Shown piece after piece: positions 38,046 to 48,660 of a stretch of DNA of 64,000 bases (positions are counted from its first letter, which is position 1; each line of letters opens with the position of its first letter). Made by a program: the position numbers and the translations under genes. The notes beneath the pieces are model-generated. The model made no database searches, was not told where the DNA came from, and saw only the letters and a program-made list of their open reading frames with translations. Origin of the DNA: Aliiruegeria sabulilitoris (GTDB lineage Bacteria; Pseudomonadota; Alphaproteobacteria; Rhodobacterales; Rhodobacteraceae); NCBI RefSeq assembly GCF_001558155.1, contig NZ_LOAS01000014.1, forward strand, positions 96,884 to 160,883, given 5' to 3'.

Positions 38046-38077
38046 GGTAAAAAACTGATTGGTGGCGATTTTTTACC
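38046..38077. terminator. AT-rich inverted repeat after the FkbM gene
   Basis: GGTAAAAAA (38046-38054) and TTTTTTACC (38069-38077) are perfect 9-base arms around a 14-base loop, 31 bases beyond the FkbM stop. The six-T right arm could act as a weak terminator. It may also be the edge of the acquired segment. Confidence 0.4.
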
Positions 38078-38202
38078 GTCGGGGAAAATAGCCGAGTTGT
38101 GTTCTTTGGCGGCAGAGATGCGGGCAATACGGCGATGCCGGCCAAAACGCCAGAGACGTTACCTCGTGCTCTGCTGAATGCCCAATACGGTTGTGGCCGG
38201 TC

Positions 38203-38961
38203 TCACTCCACCGGCGCAACAGCACCCACGATCGGCCCCAGCGGGAAGCCGCTATCGGAGCGGCCAAGTGACGGCGCATGCAGACGCGAGACCTTGCCGT
38301 CGAAATAGAGCGCGTTCGGGGTTTTCAGCGCATCGCGGAAGAAGCGTCCGAAGCTGTCGAAATTCACCCGGTTGTCGGAAATGACGAAATGCACGGTCAC
38401 GCCATCGGCTTCCACGCCGACCCCGTTGCGGATGTAACGGCTGGTCCCGTCGGGCAGGAAGCGGGGGTGCAGCGCGCCGTCGATCACCAGCATTGGGCCG
38501 GATTGCGTGGCGTAGACGCATTCGGGCGGGGCTGCCGCGTAGCGTCGGCTTTCGATGACCTCGGCCGAGTGGTCCCGGATGCAGAAGATGCCGTTCGGCA
38601 GCAGGCCGAAATTCCCCGGCCCGTCGCGTGTCACCAGCGGGCCGCTCTGCACGCCCCGTTCCAGGTAGAACCCGACCGGGCTGCGGTCGTCGTGATACAT
38701 GCCGGCATTCATGGCAAAGGAGAGCTGCTTGCCCTCTGCGGCCAGCGCGGAGTCGATGCTGGAGAAACTTCCGAAAAGGTTCCCATCCGCATCGCTGTGA
38801 AACAGCCGGATCTCGTCCTGATCTGCCCGCAGGGTGCAAACGGTGTAGCGGTTGCCGTCATGGGCGATCTTGCGGCAATCGGGTTCGGCCTTGGCCGCAA
38901 GCGCGCCTGCGCAGAGCAGGATCAGCGCGGCACCGAGACGCCGCAAGGGCTCGTCAGGCAT
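38203..38961 (-). CDS. Phosphodiester glycosidase-like protein (DUF2233), exported
   Basis: A 252-residue protein of the NAGPA/DUF2233 group, related to the phosphodiester glycosidase that uncovers mannose-6-phosphate in animals. A signal peptide precedes [14 protein letters not shown]. Family motifs are [22 protein letters not shown] (about 82-103), SGPMLVIDG and [19 protein letters not shown] 38961 is preferred (GAGG six bases upstream) and overlaps the last bases of rbfA. A periplasmic role on a glycan or phosphodiester is likely, but the substrate is unknown. Confidence 0.82.
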   Translation of the reverse strand: MPDEPLRRLGAALILLCAGALAAKAEPDCRKIAHDGNRYTVCTLRADQDEIRLFHSDADGNLFGSFSSIDSALAAEGKQLSFAMNAGMYHDDRSPVGFYLERGVQSGPLVTRDGPGNFGLLPNGIFCIRDHSAEVIESRRYAAAPPECVYATQSGPMLVIDGALHPRFLPDGTSRYIRNGVGVEADGVTVHFVISDNRVNFDSFGRFFRDALKTPNALYFDGKVSRLHAPSLGRSDSGFPLGPIVGAVAPVE

Positions 38962-39370
38962 CGTCATCCTCGTGGGTCGCGGCGATATCGCGCTGTACGC
39001 GTTCTTCGGAGAACATCCGCCGCGTCTCGTCCATCCGGTCATAGGTGTCGTCCAGCACGAAGCGCAGTTGCGGCGTGTGTTTCAGCGCCAAACCCTTGGC
39101 CACGACCTTGCGCAGCTCGTAGCGGTTGCGAATCAGCGCTTCCATCGCCTCGTCCGCGCGGTCGCCGCCGAGCGGCATCACGTAGGCGGTGGCGATCTTC
39201 AGGTCGGGCGAGGTGCGTACCTCCGCCACGGTGATCGACAAACGGTTCAGGTCCGGGTCGTGCACGTCGCCATGGTTCAGGACATCGGCGAGCCTGCGAC
39301 GGATCAATTCGCCCACTCGGAGCTGACGTTGCGACGGGCCGGACCCGCTATGAAACTTGTTCTTGGCCAT
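38954..39370 (-). CDS. rbfA: 30S ribosome-binding factor RbfA
   Basis: A 138-residue KH-like protein needed for late 30S maturation and cold growth. [21 protein letters not shown] at the N-terminus, [26 protein letters not shown] and [17 protein letters not shown] are the family motifs. An in-frame TTG at 39379 is a possible earlier start, but MAKNKFH from ATG 39370 is the usual beginning. It is not next to truB (57389) or infB as in many bacteria. The 3' end overlaps the next gene by eight bases. Confidence 0.94.
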   Translation of the reverse strand: MAKNKFHSGSGPSQRQLRVGELIRRRLADVLNHGDVHDPDLNRLSITVAEVRTSPDLKIATAYVMPLGGDRADEAMEALIRNRYELRKVVAKGLALKHTPQLRFVLDDTYDRMDETRRMFSEERVQRDIAATHEDDDA

Positions 39371-39468
39371 GTCCTTCAACTAGGGCCCTGCGGCCCGCTG
39401 CGCAAGCAGGGCTTTGCGCGTGACGTCACGCTCGGCTAAACCGGGCGCAAGTTTCAGGAGGCAGGCAG

Positions 39469-40278
39469 ATGAGCAATATATCGGGGATCGTGGTGATGGG
39501 CGCGTCGGGACGGATGGGGCAGATGCTCGTCCGCGAGGTCACGGCGCACCCGAAGATGAAGCTCGTGGGCGCCGTGGAGCGCGCGGGCCATGACTGGATC
39601 GGCCAGGATCTCGGCGCGGCGATGGGCGGGCGGCCCACCGGCCTCTTTGTCACCGACGATCCGCTGGAGGCGATGGCCGGCGCGCAGGGGGTGATCGATT
39701 TCACCACGCCGCAGGTGACGGTGGACCTGTCGGTGATCGCCGCGCAGGCGCGGGCGGTGCATGTGATCGGCACCACCGGCATGACCGATGCGGATATCGA
39801 GAAGCTCGACGCCGCTGCGCGCCATGCCGTGATCGTGCGAGCCGGCAATATGAGCCTTGGCGTGAACCTGTTGACGCAGCTCACCAAGCAGGTGGCGGCG
39901 GCGCTGGACGAGGAGTTCGACATCGAGGTGGTCGAGGCCCATCACCGCCACAAGGTCGATGCGCCCTCGGGCACCGCGCTGATGCTTGGGGAGGCCGCCG
40001 CCGAAGGCCGTGGGCTGGATTTCAAGGACAGCTACGTCGCCGCGCGCGATGGCATCACCGGCGCGCGGGCGCCCGGTTCCATCGGGTATTCGGCGATTCG
40101 CGGTGGCGATATCGTGGGCGAGCATGACGTGATCTTTGCCGGGGCCGGCGAGCGGATCGTGCTGCGCCACATCGCCTCGGACCGCGCGCTATTCGCCCGC
40201 GGTGCACTCAAGGCCGCGCTCTGGGGGCAGGACAAGATGCCCGGCCATTACTCCATGCTGGACGTTCTGGGGCTATGA
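39469..40278 (+). CDS. dapB: 4-Hydroxy-tetrahydrodipicolinate reductase
   Basis: A 269-residue NAD(P)H-dependent reductase, second enzyme of the dap pathway. The nucleotide-binding GASGRMGQ (residues 11-18), GTTGM, the catalytic [13 protein letters not shown] (about 157-169) and GRAP-like GARAPGSIG are all present. GGAGG lies upstream of the ATG. The stop overlaps the start of the acetyltransferase gene by four bases. Confidence 0.96.
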   Translation: MSNISGIVVMGASGRMGQMLVREVTAHPKMKLVGAVERAGHDWIGQDLGAAMGGRPTGLFVTDDPLEAMAGAQGVIDFTTPQVTVDLSVIAAQARAVHVIGTTGMTDADIEKLDAAARHAVIVRAGNMSLGVNLLTQLTKQVAAALDEEFDIEVVEAHHRHKVDAPSGTALMLGEAAAEGRGLDFKDSYVAARDGITGARAPGSIGYSAIRGGDIVGEHDVIFAGAGERIVLRHIASDRALFARGALKAALWGQDKMPGHYSMLDVLGL

Positions 40279-41099
40279 GCTCTCTGCGCAGCCTCGGCCT
40301 GCGCAGCGACCTGATGGTGCTGCGTGGGGTGAGCGTGGTCGAGGACCATGCCGACCGGATCGTGCTGCGCACCCCGTCCCAGCCGGATTTTTGGTGCGGG
40401 AACATGGTCATCTTTCGCGCGCCGGGAATCGCTGCCGAGACGCAGATCGCGCAGTTCCGGGCCGATTTTCCGGAAGCGAAACACGTGGCGCTGGCGTGGG
40501 ACAGTGGCGAGATGCCGTCGCCCGAGGAGGAGGCAAGCCTGAGGCAACTGGGCTTTGAGCCCGATCGGACCGATGTGCTGACGTTGACAGGACCCTTGGT
40601 TCGGACATTGCCGCCCGAAGGCATCATGATCCGTCCGCTGGAGCGAGAGAACGACTGGGCGCAGGTCATTGATTTGCAGGTCGAAATCGGCGTTTCGGAT
40701 GGCTTCGAGCGCGCGAGCTACGTCGCTTACATCAAGGGACGTTTCGAGACACGCCGCCGGCAGGTTGCCGAGGGCTGGGGCCGTTGGTTTGGCGCCTTTG
40801 AGGGCGATCTTCTGGTGGGCGATCTCGGTATCTTCGTTGGCGACGGGCTTGCACGGTTCCAGGATGTCGAGGTGCGCGAGAGCCACCGGCGGCGCGGGAT
40901 CTGTGCGGCGATGGTTTCGGCCGGGCTGAACTGGGCGGCGGCGCACGATCCGGAGGCCTTGCCGGTCATCCTGGCCGAGACCAATGGCGCAGCGGGCCGA
41001 ATCTATCGCCGCTGCGGTTTCGCGCCCGTCGAATGCGAATTCATGGCGATACGCCCGCCCGAGGGAGCGAAACGACCGGCCCGCGAGGCTGCCGACTAG
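40275..41099 (+). CDS. GNAT-family N-acetyltransferase
   Basis: A 274-residue protein in which residues about 115-260 form a GNAT domain: [37 protein letters not shown] contains the acetyl-CoA loop RRRGIC, and [16 protein letters not shown] the C-terminal part. Residues 1-110 look like a second, degenerate GNAT half. It is translationally coupled to dapB but nothing shows a link to lysine. Its stop shares bases with the stop of the convergent SdhAF4-like gene. Confidence 0.85.
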   Translation: MSSLRSLGLRSDLMVLRGVSVVEDHADRIVLRTPSQPDFWCGNMVIFRAPGIAAETQIAQFRADFPEAKHVALAWDSGEMPSPEEEASLRQLGFEPDRTDVLTLTGPLVRTLPPEGIMIRPLERENDWAQVIDLQVEIGVSDGFERASYVAYIKGRFETRRRQVAEGWGRWFGAFEGDLLVGDLGIFVGDGLARFQDVEVRESHRRRGICAAMVSAGLNWAAAHDPEALPVILAETNGAAGRIYRRCGFAPVECEFMAIRPPEGAKRPAREAAD

Positions 41100-41350
41100 A
41101 AGTCGATCGCAAGCCCCTTCTTCTCCCAGTCGCCATACCGGATGGGTTCAAGGCCCTTGATACGGCCGCCCAGTTCCGTGGGCATCTCTTCCGCTTCGGC
41201 TTCTGCCTTGGCCCGTCGTTCCTCGGCCTCTTCCAGCGCACGCAGAGCGGCGGGCGGAAGCGCCTTGCGGCGTTCGGCCTCTGCCTCGGCGGCGGCAACG
41301 GGGTCGATTTCCTGCGGTTCCTGAACCGGCTCCTGCGTGTCGTCACTCAT
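41096..41350 (-). CDS. DUF1674/SdhAF4-like succinate dehydrogenase assembly factor
   Basis: An 84-residue acidic, Ala/Glu-rich protein whose C-terminus ELGGRIKGLEPIRYGDWEKK...DF is the DUF1674 signature (GG..GPEPTRYGDWE.KG...DF). Mitochondrial relatives (SDHAF4) bind flavinylated SdhA before complex II assembly. ATG 41350 is the natural start; the longer frame is Pro/Arg-rich noise. It converges with the upstream acetyltransferase and the two stops overlap. Confidence 0.85.
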   Translation of the reverse strand: MSDDTQEPVQEPQEIDPVAAAEAEAERRKALPPAALRALEEAEERRAKAEAEAEEMPTELGGRIKGLEPIRYGDWEKKGLAIDF

Positions 41351-41423
41351 GCGCTTGTCCTTGTCGATGATCCAAGGGTGATATACCTCCCGCGGATCAA
41401 GGATCAATGGGAAGGGCCGTCGC

Positions 41424-42698
41424 ATGGGCGAAGGGCAACCGAGCGGCACCGCGCCGCGACAGCTGGCGCTGGACCTGCTTCAGGGCGTCTGGGAAGAGAA
41501 GATGCTGCTCGCGGAGCTGGAGCAACACCCGCATTTTGCCGAGAAACCGGCCGAGATCCGCGCCCGCGCCGCGCGACTGGCGCGGACAACGCTGCGGCTT
41601 GCCGGACGCGCTGACGCGGCGATGAAGCCTTTCCTGCAACGCCCGCCGCGCCCCGGCATCCAGGCGCTCTTGCGGCTGGCCGTGGTCGAGCTTCTGGCCG
41701 AGGGCGAGGCCCCGCATGGCGTGGTCAATGCCGCCGTGACGCTGGCCAAGCGCGAACATGCCAAGGCTGCGCCCATGGTCAACGCCGTGCTGCGCCGGGT
41801 GGTCGAGGGTGGGCAGGAGGGCTGGGACAAGACCCAGCCGCAGCGCCTGCCGAACTGGCTGCGCGGACGGCTCGGCGCGACCTATGGCAATGCGCGGGTG
41901 TCCCGGATGGAAGCGGCTTTCGAAGCCACCCCGCCGCTCGACCTGACACCGAAATCCGAAAACGCGACGTTGCCCGAGGGCGAGATGCTTCCCACAGGCA
42001 CGCTGCGGCTGGCCAGGGCGGGGCAGGTTTCCGCGCTGCCCGGCTTTGAAACCGGCGATTGGTGGGTGCAGGATGCCGCCGCCGCGCTGCCCGCGCGCCT
42101 TCTGGCCCCAAAACCGGGCGAGCGCGTGCTGGATTTGTGCGCCGCGCCGGGCGGCAAGACGCTGCAACTCGCGGCAAGCGGGGCCGAGGTGACTGCGCTG
42201 GATATATCGGAGGCGCGTCTTGAGCGGCTGCACGAGAATCTCGCCCGGACCGGCCTGACCGCCAATGTCGTCGAAGCCGACGCGCTGGAATGGGAGCCGG
42301 AAGCCCCTTTCGACGCGATCCTGCTCGATGCGCCTTGTTCGGCCACCGGCACCATCCGCCGCCACCCGGACCTGCCCTTTGCCAAGGACGGCGCGAGGAT
42401 CAAACCGCTCTTTGCCCTGCAGGCGCAGATGATCGACCGCGCGGTCGCGTTGCTTGCAGCGGGCGGTCGGATGGTCTTCTGCACCTGTAGCCTGCTGCCC
42501 GAAGAGGGCGAGAAACAGCTCGAAGCCATGCTGGAACGCCATCCTGCGCTTTCGCCCGATCAGGCGGCCATTGACGCCCTGGCCGGGTTTGAACCGGACT
42601 GGCAGGCCGCCCTCGGAGCGCTGCGAACGACGCCGGAGATGTGGCCCGAACGCGGCGGTCTGGACGGATTCTTCATCGCCGCCCTGCGCAAGGCCTGA
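41424..42698 (+). CDS. rsmB: 16S rRNA (cytosine967-C5)-methyltransferase RsmB-like
   Basis: A 424-residue enzyme with an N-terminal NusB-like RNA-binding domain (about 1-135, RPPRPGIQALLRLAVVELLAEGEAPHGVVNAAV) and a C-terminal SAM methyltransferase domain. The SAM motif is VLDLCAAPGGKT. The two conserved cysteines lie in LLDAPCSATGTIRRHPDL and FCTCSLLPEEGE. It is shorter than E. coli RsmB (429) by only a few residues. It heads a plus-strand run with the heparinase-like gene, purH and lspA. Confidence 0.94.
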   Translation: MGEGQPSGTAPRQLALDLLQGVWEEKMLLAELEQHPHFAEKPAEIRARAARLARTTLRLAGRADAAMKPFLQRPPRPGIQALLRLAVVELLAEGEAPHGVVNAAVTLAKREHAKAAPMVNAVLRRVVEGGQEGWDKTQPQRLPNWLRGRLGATYGNARVSRMEAAFEATPPLDLTPKSENATLPEGEMLPTGTLRLARAGQVSALPGFETGDWWVQDAAAALPARLLAPKPGERVLDLCAAPGGKTLQLAASGAEVTALDISEARLERLHENLARTGLTANVVEADALEWEPEAPFDAILLDAPCSATGTIRRHPDLPFAKDGARIKPLFALQAQMIDRAVALLAAGGRMVFCTCSLLPEEGEKQLEAMLERHPALSPDQAAIDALAGFEPDWQAALGALRTTPEMWPERGGLDGFFIAALRKA

Positions 42699-42768
42699 CA
42701 CTCCCGACCGCGGCGCCTATTCTGCGCGTCGGGGATGCACACAGGATCGAGGGGCCGCCGCCGCTGCC

Positions 42769-44538
42769 ATGGAACATGTCGAGGGAACACCCAGCTGGCA
42801 GGAACGGCGCATTCGCCTGATGAACCGCCTGCACGCCCGGCGTGCGGCGCGCACGCAACCCGCGACCGGTTTCGTTTCCCGGCCCGAGCCGCGCATGATC
42901 GGCGTTTTTTCCAAGGGGCGACAGCTTGCGGCGGGCAATTTCCTCTTTGCCGGTCATCTCGCGGAGGCGCCTGGCGCCTCGATGTGGGATCTCGACATGC
43001 CCTCGCCGCGATTCGAGGCGGAACTGCACGGCTTTCGCTGGCTAGACGATCTCGCCGCCGTTGGCGATGCGAAGGCGCGGGCCAAGGCGCAGGAATGGAC
43101 CTGGGAATGGATCGCGCGTTACGGGCGCGGCGCGGGGCCGGGATGGACGCCCGACCTGGTCGGACGGCGGCTGATCCGTTGGGTCAGCCATGCGCTTTTC
43201 CTGCTGCAGGGGCGCAATCCGGAGCAGTCGCGGCTGTTCTTCGGCGCGCTCGCGGCGCAGACGACCTTTCTCGGGCGTCGCTGGCAGGTGGCCGCGCCCG
43301 GACTGCCGCGTTTCGAGGCGCTGGCCGGGCTGATCTATGCCAGCCTGTCCCTGACCGGTCAGGAGCGTTTCGCGGCACCCGCGATCAAGGCGCTCTCGAA
43401 AGAATGCGAGGCCCGCATCGATGCCGAGGGCGGGCTGCCGACGCGCAATCCGGAGGAGCTGCTGGAGGTCTTCTCGCTGCTGATCTGGGCGGCGCAGGCG
43501 ATGATGGATATTGGCAAGCGGCCGGAGAAATCGTTGGAAAATGCCGTGCTGCGCATGGCGCCCACGCTGCGCGCGCTGCGCCATGCCGATGGCGCGCTGG
43601 CGCGGTTCCATGGCGGCTCGCGCGGGATGGAGGGCAGGCTCGATCATGCGCTTGCGGCCTCGGGCATCCGACCGGAACCGCATGAGGGGCTGGCAATGGG
43701 CTTTGCCCGGCTGGCCTCGGGACGCAGCTCGGTGATCCTCGATGCGGCGCTTCCCCCCTCCGGCGAGGCCTCGGTCAATGCCCATGCCTCCACGCTTGCC
43801 TTCGAGCTGACATCGGGCCGACGCCCGGTCATCGTAAATTGCGGTCCGGGCGCAACCTTTGGCGAGACATGGCGGCGGGCGGGGCGCGCCACGCCAAGCC
43901 ATTCCACGCTCTGTATCGACGGGTTTTCCTCTTCGCGGCTGGGGGTCGTGGGGCTCGGGCGCGGCAAGCGCGGCGAGATCCTGCACGACCTGCCGACCGA
44001 GGTCCGGGTGCAGCAGGAGGCCAGCCCGGAGGCGTTGCACGTGCTGGCCGGCCATGACGGCTATGTGGCCACCCATGGCCTGACCCATGTGCGCGAACTG
44101 ACGCTCTCGCGCGATGGCCGGACGCTCGAAGGCGTGGACACGCTCGGCGCGATGACCGAAACCGACCAGGAAACATTCGAACGCCACATGACCGAGGCGC
44201 AGCTTCAAGGCGTCCCCTATTCCATCCGCTTCCATCTGCACCCGGATGTGGATGCGACGCTCGACATGGGCGGGAGTGCCGTCTCGATGGCGCTGGTCAG
44301 CGGCGAGATCTGGGTGCTGCGTTATACCGGGCCGGCCGATCTGGCGCTGGAGCCGAGCGTCTACCTCGAACCCGGCCGCCTGAAGCCGCGCGCAAGCAAA
44401 CAGATCGTTCTTTCCGGGCGTGTTCTGGACAGTGCGAGCCGGATCGACTGGACCTTGGCGAAGGCACAGGATACCCCGCAGGCGATCCGCGACGTCATAC
44501 GCAATGACGACGAACATCTGAAAGACGAAGAAATCTGA
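42769..44538 (+). CDS. Heparinase II/III-family protein
   Basis: A 589-residue protein of the heparinase II/III group found beside rsmB and purH in Rhodobacteraceae. Residues about 50-290 are helical, like the alpha/alpha toroid, and from about 350 a beta-rich domain begins with [30 protein letters not shown], the segment containing the conserved histidine region. No signal peptide is apparent. The family are polysaccharide lyases, but the cellular role of this non-exported branch is not known. The start was placed at 42769 to avoid overlap with rsmB. Confidence 0.82.
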   Translation: MEHVEGTPSWQERRIRLMNRLHARRAARTQPATGFVSRPEPRMIGVFSKGRQLAAGNFLFAGHLAEAPGASMWDLDMPSPRFEAELHGFRWLDDLAAVGDAKARAKAQEWTWEWIARYGRGAGPGWTPDLVGRRLIRWVSHALFLLQGRNPEQSRLFFGALAAQTTFLGRRWQVAAPGLPRFEALAGLIYASLSLTGQERFAAPAIKALSKECEARIDAEGGLPTRNPEELLEVFSLLIWAAQAMMDIGKRPEKSLENAVLRMAPTLRALRHADGALARFHGGSRGMEGRLDHALAASGIRPEPHEGLAMGFARLASGRSSVILDAALPPSGEASVNAHASTLAFELTSGRRPVIVNCGPGATFGETWRRAGRATPSHSTLCIDGFSSSRLGVVGLGRGKRGEILHDLPTEVRVQQEASPEALHVLAGHDGYVATHGLTHVRELTLSRDGRTLEGVDTLGAMTETDQETFERHMTEAQLQGVPYSIRFHLHPDVDATLDMGGSAVSMALVSGEIWVLRYTGPADLALEPSVYLEPGRLKPRASKQIVLSGRVLDSASRIDWTLAKAQDTPQAIRDVIRNDDEHLKDEEI

Positions 44539-44549
44539 GGAAAGCTGCC

Positions 44550-46139
44550 ATGTCCGAGAATCGTCCGATCCGCCGCGCGCTGTTATCCGTGTCCGACAAG
44601 GAGGGGCTCGTGGACCTTGGTCGCGCGCTGGCCGCCCGGGGCGTGGAGCTGCTTTCGACCGGCGGCACCGCTCACACCCTGCGCCAGGCGGGACTTGAGG
44701 TGATCGATGTTTCCGAGGTGACGGGCTTTCCGGAGATGATGGATGGCCGCGTGAAGACGCTGCACCCGAAGGTGCATGGCGGGCTTCTGGCGCTGCGTGA
44801 CAATGACGAGCATGTCGCCGCGATGACCGAGCACGGCATCGTCGAAATCGACCTGCTGGTGGTGAATCTCTACCCGTTCGAGGCGACCGTGGCGAAGGGC
44901 GCCGATTACGACACCTGCATCGAGAATATCGATATCGGCGGGCCGGCCATGATCCGTGCTGCAGCCAAGAACCACGCCTTCGTGTCGGTCGTGGTCGATG
45001 TCGAGGATTACGAGAAGCTCTTGGGCGACATGGACCAGCATGACGGTGCGACCTGCCCGAAATTCCGCCGCAAGCTGGCGCAGACGGCCTATGCCCGCAC
45101 GGCGGCCTATGATGCCGCCGTCTCGACCTGGATGGCGAATGCGATCGGTATCGAAAACCCGCGTCGCCGCGCCGTGGCCGGCACGCTCGCCCAGACCATG
45201 CGCTATGGCGAGAACCCGCATCAGAAAGCGGCGTTCTACAAGGACGGTTCGGACCGTCCGGGCGTGGCCACCGCGAAGCAGCTTCAGGGCAAGGAGCTTT
45301 CCTACAACAATATCAACGATACCGACGCAGCTTTCGAGCTTGTGGCTGAGTTCGACCCGGCCGATGGGCCGGCTGTCGCGATCATCAAGCACGCCAATCC
45401 CTGCGGCGTGGCCCGTGGCGCGACCCTGAAAGAGGCCTACTCGCGAGCCTTCGATTGCGACCGCACCTCGGCCTTCGGTGGCATCATCGCGCTGAACCAA
45501 ACTCTGGACGTGGAAACGGCCAAGGTGATCTCGGAGATCTTCACCGAGGTGGTCATTGCGCCCCAGATCGACCCCGAGGCGGCGGAAATTTTTGCCAAGA
45601 AGAAGAACCTGCGCCTTCTGGAAACCGGCGGCCTGCCTGATCCGCGCGCGGTGGCGCAGACTATCCGGCAGGTTTCCGGCGGTTACCTCGTGCAGGACAA
45701 GGACACCGGCCATGTCTCGCTTGAGGACCTGAAGGTGGTGACCAAGCGCGCGCCCTCGGAGGAAGAGCTCAAGGACCTGCTCTTCGCCTGGAAAGTGGCC
45801 AAGCATGTGAAATCCAACGCCATCGTCTACGTCAAGGACGGCGCCACGGTCGGTGTCGGTGCGGGCCAGATGAGCCGGGTCGATTCGACCCGGATCGCGG
45901 CGCGCAAATCCGAGGACATGGCGGCCGAGCTGGGCCTGTCGGAGCCGCTGACCAAAGGCTCGGTCGTGGCCTCCGACGCGTTCTTCCCCTTCCCCGACGG
46001 GTTGCTGACCGCAGCCGAGGCCGGTGCGACGGCGGTGATCCAGCCCGGTGGCTCCATGCGCGACGACCAGGTGATTGCGGCGGCCGACGAGGCCGGCATT
46101 GCCATGGTCTTCTCGGGCATGCGCCATTTCCGGCACTGA
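44550..46139 (+). CDS. purH: Bifunctional purine biosynthesis protein PurH
   Basis: A 529-residue enzyme catalysing the last two steps to IMP. Residues about 1-150 form the IMP cyclohydrolase domain ([40 protein letters not shown]). The remainder is AICAR transformylase, with K and H in [12 protein letters not shown] and the late GMRHFRH. Length equals E. coli PurH (529). It ends four bases before lspA. Confidence 0.97.
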   Translation: MSENRPIRRALLSVSDKEGLVDLGRALAARGVELLSTGGTAHTLRQAGLEVIDVSEVTGFPEMMDGRVKTLHPKVHGGLLALRDNDEHVAAMTEHGIVEIDLLVVNLYPFEATVAKGADYDTCIENIDIGGPAMIRAAAKNHAFVSVVVDVEDYEKLLGDMDQHDGATCPKFRRKLAQTAYARTAAYDAAVSTWMANAIGIENPRRRAVAGTLAQTMRYGENPHQKAAFYKDGSDRPGVATAKQLQGKELSYNNINDTDAAFELVAEFDPADGPAVAIIKHANPCGVARGATLKEAYSRAFDCDRTSAFGGIIALNQTLDVETAKVISEIFTEVVIAPQIDPEAAEIFAKKKNLRLLETGGLPDPRAVAQTIRQVSGGYLVQDKDTGHVSLEDLKVVTKRAPSEEELKDLLFAWKVAKHVKSNAIVYVKDGATVGVGAGQMSRVDSTRIAARKSEDMAAELGLSEPLTKGSVVASDAFFPFPDGLLTAAEAGATAVIQPGGSMRDDQVIAAADEAGIAMVFSGMRHFRH

Positions 46140-46143
46140 GCGC

Positions 46144-46626
46144 ATGCGGGGTCTCTGGCTGGCGGCGATTGCCGCCTTCCTGCTCGATCAATGGTCCAAG
46201 TTCTACGTCTTCGGGATGTTCAGCCGGGAGATGGTGGACCGGATCGAGATCGCACCGCCACTGCTCGTCTTCCGCAGGGGGATGAACACGGGCATCAATT
46301 TCGGCCTGCTTTCCGACAGCTCCGACGCGCAGCGTTGGCTCCTGATTGGCCTGTCCGTGTTTCTGTGCACCGCGCTCTGGATCTGGGCGCGGCGCGCCTT
46401 CCAGCTCAAGATCGAGCGCTTTTCCGCCGGGCTGATCATCGGCGGAGCGATGGGCAACGTGATGGACCGGCTGATTTTCCCCGGCGTGCGGGACTTTCTC
46501 AACATGTCCTGCTGCGGGATCGCCAACCCCTATGTCTTCAACCTGGCCGATGTTTTCATCTTTGCGGGGGCGATCGGGTTGGTGATTTTCGGCACAGAGA
46601 AGAAACGCAGCAAAAAGCCCTCGTGA
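46144..46626 (+). CDS. lspA: Lipoprotein signal peptidase LspA
   Basis: A 160-residue inner-membrane aspartyl protease that cleaves lipoprotein signal peptides. The catalytic pair is D108 in GNVMDR and D136 in [11 protein letters not shown]. The usual N-x-G-x-x-F motif appears as NTGINFG. Four membrane helices can be traced. It lies between purH and a lipoprotein gene and matches the length of E. coli LspA (164). Confidence 0.94.
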   Translation: MRGLWLAAIAAFLLDQWSKFYVFGMFSREMVDRIEIAPPLLVFRRGMNTGINFGLLSDSSDAQRWLLIGLSVFLCTALWIWARRAFQLKIERFSAGLIIGGAMGNVMDRLIFPGVRDFLNMSCCGIANPYVFNLADVFIFAGAIGLVIFGTEKKRSKKPS

Positions 46627-46678
46627 CGAAGGCGCACGCTTGCGGTAAAGAAACAAAAAACCGGTGCAGGAGGCAAGG

Positions 46679-47218
46679 ATGCGGGTAGCGAGTGTAGCAA
46701 GGGCAGGTGGCCTGCTTGCACTTTGCGTTCTGGCGGCAGGCTGCTCACGCGATGTTTCCCAGATGATGTATCCACAGCGTGGTCAGGTGACGCCGGACGA
46801 GTTCGCGATCCTGCCGAGCAAGCCGATGGAGATGCCGGAAGATCTCACCGCCCTTCCTCCGCCGGCGCCGCTGGAAGGCAACCGCACCGACGTGAATCCG
46901 AAGGCCGAGGCCGTCGCCGCACTGGGTGGAAACCCGAATCGTGTCGAGACAGACGGAAAGCTGGGCTCGGATGGCGCCTTGATCAGCCAGGCGACCCGCT
47001 ACGGCGTGAGCCCGGAGATCCGCAAGGAGCTCGCTATCGCCGATCTCGAATACCGCAAGAAGAACCGCGGTCGCTTGTTGGAACGCTGGCTGAACGTGCC
47101 GACCTATTACAGTGCCTACGAGCAGCAGGAAATGGACCAGCACGGCGTGTTGTGGAGATATCGCTCCAAGGGCGTTCCGACCTCGGCCGCCCCGCCGGAC
47201 CCTGAAGTCGAAGAATAA
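46679..47218 (+). CDS. DUF3035-family lipoprotein
   Basis: A 179-residue predicted lipoprotein. The signal peptide ends in the lipobox LAAGC (Cys about 22). Mature sequence begins SRDVSQMMYPQRGQVTPDEFAILPSKPMEMPEDL, the pattern of DUF3035 proteins that follow lspA in related bacteria. ATG 46679 has AGGAGG five bases upstream. Nothing is known of its function that I can name; a role at the outer membrane is a guess. Confidence 0.82.
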   Translation: MRVASVARAGGLLALCVLAAGCSRDVSQMMYPQRGQVTPDEFAILPSKPMEMPEDLTALPPPAPLEGNRTDVNPKAEAVAALGGNPNRVETDGKLGSDGALISQATRYGVSPEIRKELAIADLEYRKKNRGRLLERWLNVPTYYSAYEQQEMDQHGVLWRYRSKGVPTSAAPPDPEVEE

Positions 47219-47307
47219 TCCGCCACTGTCGGTCACATCCTCGTTGGGTCGGTTGATTGCGCCGCGCCTGACCGTATCTTTGCCCAGATAGGAAACACGA
47301 GGATTCC

Positions 47308-48660
47308 ATGGACCGACGCATTGCGCCCGCTTTTCTTCTGAGTTTCGCCATGACCCTGCCGGCCCTGGCCGAGGAGGTCACGAGTTTCACCCTTGAAAAC
47401 GGTATGGATGTGGTGGTGATCGAGGATCACCGTGCGCCCGTGGCCGTGAACATGGTGTGGTACCGCATCGGCGCCGCCGACGAGCCGGCGGGCAAGTCCG
47501 GCATCGCCCATTTCCTCGAACACCTAATGTTCAAGGGCACCGACACGTTGGAGCCTGGCGAGTTCTCGGACACGGTCGAGCAGAATGGCGGCTCGGACAA
47601 TGCGTTCACGAGCCAGGATTACACCGGCTATTTCCAGCGCGTGGCTGCCGACCGGCTGGACCTGATGATGGAGATGGAAGCGGACCGTATGATCGGGCTG
47701 GTGCTGACCGACGAGGTGGTGCTGCCCGAGCGCGACGTGATCCTCGAAGAGCGCAACCAGCGGATCGAGAACAGTGCCGGCGCGCTTTTCGGCGAGCAAA
47801 GACGCGCGGCGCAATATCTCAACCACCCCTATGGCATTCCCATCATCGGTTGGAAGCACGAGATGGAGACGCTTTCACGGGAGGACGCCTTGGATTTCTA
47901 CAAGGAGTTTTACGCGCCCAACAACGCGATCCTGATCGTGGCCGGGGATGTGACGCCGGAAGATGTGCGCGGGATGGCCGAAGAGCATTTCGGGCCGATC
48001 GCCGCCAATCCGGACCTGCCGGAGCGCGTCCGCCCGAGCGAGCCGCCGCAACGCGCCGAGCGCCGCCTCGCCTATAGCGACCCGCGCGTCGGCCAACCCT
48101 ATGTTACGCGCAGCTATCTCGCGCCGCAGCGGAAGGCCGGGTCTCAGGAAGAAGCGGCCGCGCTGGTTTACCTGGCCGAGCTGCTCGGTGGCTCCAGCGC
48201 CTCGTCGCTGCTGGGACAGACGCTCGAATTCGACGAGAAGACGGCGCTTTACACGACCGCGATGTATGACGGCGTGTCGCTCGACGCGACGACCTTTGAC
48301 GTGCTGGTCATGCCGGTGCCGGGGCGGAGCCTTGCGGAAGCCGAAGCCGATATGGACCGCGTGATCGAGGCCTTCCTGGCCGAAGGCGTGGACGAGGCGA
48401 CCTTCGAGCGGCTGAAGATGCAGCTCCGCGCCTCCGAGATCTACCGCAAGGATTCGCTGCAAGGACTCGCGCGCGCCTATGGCGAGGCGCTGACCTCGGG
48501 GCTGACGGTCGAGGATGTGCAGGCCTGGCCAGAGATCCTGCAACAGGTAACGCCCGAGGATGTCGAGGCCGCCGCGGCGCGGCTCTTTGACAAGCGCAAG
48601 GCGGTGACGGGCTATCTGCAAGAAACGGACCTGGCCATGGCCGAGGAGGTGAACCAATGA
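47308..48660 (+). CDS. M16-family zinc peptidase (active subunit)
   Basis: A 450-residue exported peptidase of the pitrilysin/processing peptidase family. A signal peptide covers about residues 1-21. The inverted zinc motif HFLEH is at 68-72, with a distal glutamate in EERNQRIENS about 150. The C-terminal half is a second M16 domain. It is followed in ATGA overlap by a paralogue without the zinc motif, so they probably form an alpha/beta pair like mitochondrial processing peptidase, in the periplasm. Confidence 0.93.
   Translation: MDRRIAPAFLLSFAMTLPALAEEVTSFTLENGMDVVVIEDHRAPVAVNMVWYRIGAADEPAGKSGIAHFLEHLMFKGTDTLEPGEFSDTVEQNGGSDNAFTSQDYTGYFQRVAADRLDLMMEMEADRMIGLVLTDEVVLPERDVILEERNQRIENSAGALFGEQRRAAQYLNHPYGIPIIGWKHEMETLSREDALDFYKEFYAPNNAILIVAGDVTPEDVRGMAEEHFGPIAANPDLPERVRPSEPPQRAERRLAYSDPRVGQPYVTRSYLAPQRKAGSQEEAAALVYLAELLGGSSASSLLGQTLEFDEKTALYTTAMYDGVSLDATTFDVLVMPVPGRSLAEAEADMDRVIEAFLAEGVDEATFERLKMQLRASEIYRKDSLQGLARAYGEALTSGLTVEDVQAWPEILQQVTPEDVEAAAARLFDKRKAVTGYLQETDLAMAEEVNQ

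Noticed and set aside
44583-46145. 520-codon open frame on the minus strand
   Set aside because: It is antisense to purH and has the typical His/Gly/Arg shadow composition.
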